Below are positions 61,563 through 64,000 of a stretch of 64,000 bases of DNA, one piece after another. Under the pieces are notes generated by a model, which saw only the letters and a program-made list of their open reading frames with translations, was not told where the DNA came from and ran no database searches. The position numbers and the translations under genes are program-made. Position 1 is the stretch's first letter. Each line of letters opens with the position of its first letter. Location of the stretch: contig NOKP01000002.1 in the NCBI GenBank assembly GCA_002682825.1, positions 5,562,309 to 5,626,308 of the forward strand, given 5' to 3'. Source of the DNA: Neonectria sp. B-13. Its lineage: Eukaryota; Ascomycota; Sordariomycetes; Hypocreales; Nectriaceae.

Positions 61563-63071
61563 TTAGACAAGAAGCATCCGAGCAGGGTCCTCAATGTACT
61601 TCTTAACGATATTCAAGTACGTGACTGCCTCCCTCCCGTCAATAAGGCGGTGGTCGTAGGTCAAGCTAATGTACATCATCTGGAAAACAGGTTCTGTTAG
61701 TCGTCAAAGTTCAAGTGCATCGTTGCATTTGCGACACGGGACATACCGGTCGGATTTCCGCCTGGCCATTGATGGCCATAACGCGCTGGTGAATTCCGTT
61801 CATGTTGAAGACAGCAGCCTGCGGGTAGTTGATGAGGGGAGTTCCAAACATGGAGCCGAAAATGCCGGGGTTGCTGATGGAGAAGTTGCCTCCCTCGAGA
61901 TCGTCCAAGGTCAGCTTGCCATCGCGAGCCTAGTACGGATAGTTGTTAGCTTTCACGGTTGAGCAAGACGAGGTTCCCTAGGTGCTTTTACCTTCTTAGC
62001 CAGCCTGGCGACATCCCGCTCCAGCTCGACGATGCTGAGAGCATTGGTGTTTCTCAACACTGGGGTGACAAGACCCTTGGGGGCGGAAACAGCGATGCTG
62101 ATATCGACGTAATCGCGGTAGGTGATGACCTCCTTGTCAGTATCGATGGCGGCGTTGATCTGGGGAACTTTCTGGGCGGCGAGAGTGGTAGCCTTGGTGA
62201 AGGCGCCCATGTATCCCAGGCGAACTCCGTGCTCCTCGGCCACTTCGTCACGGTAACGGGCACGCCAGGCCATCAAGTTGGTCATGTCTACTTCCTGCAT
62301 GGTGGTGAGGGAGGCGCAGGTATTCTGGGATTGCTTGAGGCGGCTGGCAATGGTCTTTCGCATACGGGTCATTTTCTCCTATTTGACGTCGCAACATTAG
62401 CTCTGGCACTACGGTTGGTGATTTGTCTGGCTTACAACTCGCTCTCCTCGCGAAGGTCCCTGGGATGTTGAGGTAACGGGGTGAGGCTGCGCCGGCTGAG
62501 CAACGGGCTTGGCTGTGGGGGCGGGAGTCGTAGGATTGGAAGGCGCAGGAGCAGGAGTCTTGTCCTCGACCTTGGGCTCGGCGGGTTCAGCGGCTTTGGT
62601 CTCTTTCTCAGGAGGAGGTGCCTCTCCCTCAGGCTTCTTGACAGCACCAGCGTCTCCTCCAGTCACAATACGTGCGAGATCTTGGCCGACAACAACAGTA
62701 TCTCCCTCTGCAGCGAAATATTCGGCAATGATGGCGGTTTCGGGAGAATTGACGGCGATGTCGATTTTGTCCGTCTCGATGCTGGCGATCTCTTCGTCGG
62801 CCTCTATCCGTTCACCGATCTTCTTGGGTAAGGACGAGAGGGTTCCCTCGTTTAGTGACTCGGCCATCGGGGGAACGACGACAATGATGTCGGCCTTGAG
62901 CGTCGCCGAACAGCTGAAGAGGCGGCGCGCCTGGGGATCAATTGCGCCGCGTTGGCAGAGAATGGCGCTGTGGGTGAGGGCGGCCACACGATGCGCCGGC
63001 TGCATCTTGGGGATGGCGCGCGACAGGCCTTGGAGGCCCGTCGCAGCCCTAGTTCGCACAGCGGATGCCAT
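61563..63071 (-). CDS. Dihydrolipoamide succinyltransferase-type E2 component, divergent paralogue
   Basis: Acyltransferase core of a 2-oxoglutarate-dehydrogenase-type complex, 440 residues. Exons are 63071-62436, 62378-61992, 61929-61747 and 61679-61563; introns are 62379-62435, 61930-61991 and 61680-61746. A mitochondrial presequence is followed by one lipoyl domain (lipoylated Lys in IETDKIDI), a Pro/Ala/Lys/Glu linker, and the catalytic domain with [39 protein letters not shown] and the active-site His in [11 protein letters not shown]. As in other eukaryotic E2o there is no peripheral-subunit-binding domain. The block normally like NGGVFGSLMGTP reads [12 protein letters not shown] and QSAVLG is QAAVFN, pointing to a paralogue rather than the housekeeping Kgd2. 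Pairs with the adjacent E1. Confidence 0.92.
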
Positions 63072-64000
63072 TCTGCCTGCTAGCAAAAGTGAGAGGATTT
63101 AGGGATAGGAGGGCGGCAGAGGTAAAAGAAGAAAGATAAGAAGGAGAAGACGAGAGTCACAGGAGCAAGATTAAGCGGGCCGGACTTGTGGTGAAGGCAT
63201 CGCACGGGCTGGTGTTGATGGGATGGAGTAAAACAGGACTAAGGATTGCTTGATTGGATCACACAAGTGCCCCTTTGCTGAGACGGGGCCTAGTGAAGGA
63301 GCAAATAGTCCACAGACAAGTTCATGATAAGAAAGCTACGAACCGAGGCCTCATCTCTTAGTTCAATCATTGAACGTCCCTTGACATGGAACATGAATGC
63401 CGTCTTCGTTGCCGAACTCGGCTATCACTTCCGAGCCCCAAACTTTCTGCTCCCAAGTACCAAGACCCAAGATTGGTCGACTCTGTGCCAGACGTCGACA
63501 GGCTACTTACTGAAAGATTCACAATAGCGACCGGTCGAGGCTAATACAGGGGTTCTGACTTGGCTTGTCCACGAGCTCATCCTGGAATTGTCGCTCCCAG
63601 AGATTGAACATTTTATGAGCGGCAATGGTCGGCATAAGAAAAGCCAGTTGGAATCTTTCCAAAGCTACTGACGTACGTACTTTGATGCTGTGGCGGATGT
63701 GACTAGGGCTAGATGCTGCGCCACATTCAAGATGCCGTCTCGTTGGGGAGGAATATGACACCGCAGAACTGAGGGACTTCTGGATGAAGAATTCGTTAAA
63801 TGAAGATAGCGAATTCACACTTACTCTGGTTACTTGTTATGCATAGGCTTGGCAAAAGCCCTCGTGTCAAGACCGAGATTCGTTGCGAAGTCAATACCGT
63901 GCCGTAAGCGCAAAGTGAGCAACCCCCTAAGATTCCCACTTACAAGGACGGAGCTACTGGACATGACATGCATGATGCTGTGAACAGCGTACTCTGTTCT
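63072..64000. other. Right-edge region upstream of E2
   Basis: Promoter side of the E2 gene and about 600 bp beyond. TCGGCTAT occurs at 63418-63425, about 350 bp upstream of the E2 ATG. Remaining open frames (for example 63519-63818) look like chance. Confidence 0.45.
63418..63425 (+). promoter_or_regulatory. TCGGCTAT core, upstream of the E2 gene
   Basis: Exact match to the 8-bp core of the shared cluster element, within TCGGCTATCACTTCCGAG. About 350 bp from the E2 start. Confidence 0.35.

Noticed and set aside
57464..63071. Self-resistance copies of 2-oxoglutarate dehydrogenase in a toxin biosynthetic cluster
   Set aside because: No polyketide synthase, peptide synthetase or terpene synthase is in the window, whereas the lyase and hydratase fit catabolism.
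63519..63818. Minus-strand frame at the right edge
   Set aside because: Starts at a non-ATG codon, no domain, low-complexity composition.

Overview
The window is nuclear DNA of a filamentous ascomycete (Pezizomycotina, most likely Sordariomycetes). The genes are dense, moderately GC-rich and broken by short introns (about 48-75 bp) with GTAAGT/GTACGT donors, CTAAC/CTGAC-like branch sites and CAG/TAG acceptors. The gene set is typical of such fungi: Zn2Cys6 regulators, a GH18 chitinase, a Dal5-type MFS permease, EBP-type sterol isomerase, ElyS, condensin SMC4, and ubiquitin-S27a beside eS26. I found 25 protein genes I can support to varying degrees and one tRNA. No transposon, rRNA, CRISPR or viral element was seen. 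Exon borders were worked out by hand from reading-frame continuity and splice consensus; transcript data would settle them.

0-42 kb is mostly conserved housekeeping. In order: a full-size ABCG transporter (cut by the left edge), allantoinase, the ubiquinone polyprenyl synthase COQ1, the V-ATPase assembly factor Vma12/Vph2, an Eco1-type zinc-finger protein, a Zn2Cys6 regulator, an EBP-type sterol isomerase, a GT8/GNT1-like glycosyltransferase, RidA, the nucleoporin ElyS head-to-head with SMC4, a large secreted mucin-like Cys-rich protein, a doubtful small membrane protein, eS26 head-to-head with ubiquitin-S27a, NOP56, and a GH18 chitinase. A tRNA-Ser(AGA) lies at 42.1 kb and a Dal5-like MFS permease at 42.4-44.4 kb.

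46.5-63.1 kb looks like a catabolic gene cluster and is the most interesting part. It holds a cytochrome P450, a DIC-type mitochondrial carrier, an acyl-CoA dehydrogenase, a Zn2Cys6 activator, a MaoC/HTD2-type enoyl-CoA hydratase, a CLYBL/CitE-type beta-hydroxyacyl-CoA lyase, and E1 and E2 subunits of a 2-oxoglutarate-dehydrogenase-type complex. The E1 and E2 differ from the housekeeping enzymes at normally invariant blocks, so they are probably paralogues. Read in order, the enzymes form a linear mitochondrial route: a (substituted) 2-oxo-dicarboxylate is oxidatively decarboxylated to a succinyl-type CoA ester, then desaturated, hydrated and cleaved. With a methyl-substituted substrate this would run through mesaconyl- or itaconyl-CoA and citramalyl-CoA to acetyl-CoA and pyruvate. 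An identical 18-bp element lies in two of the cluster's promoter regions, and its TCGGCTAT core recurs upstream of the E2 gene, which suggests common control. The substrate and the paralogue status are inference.
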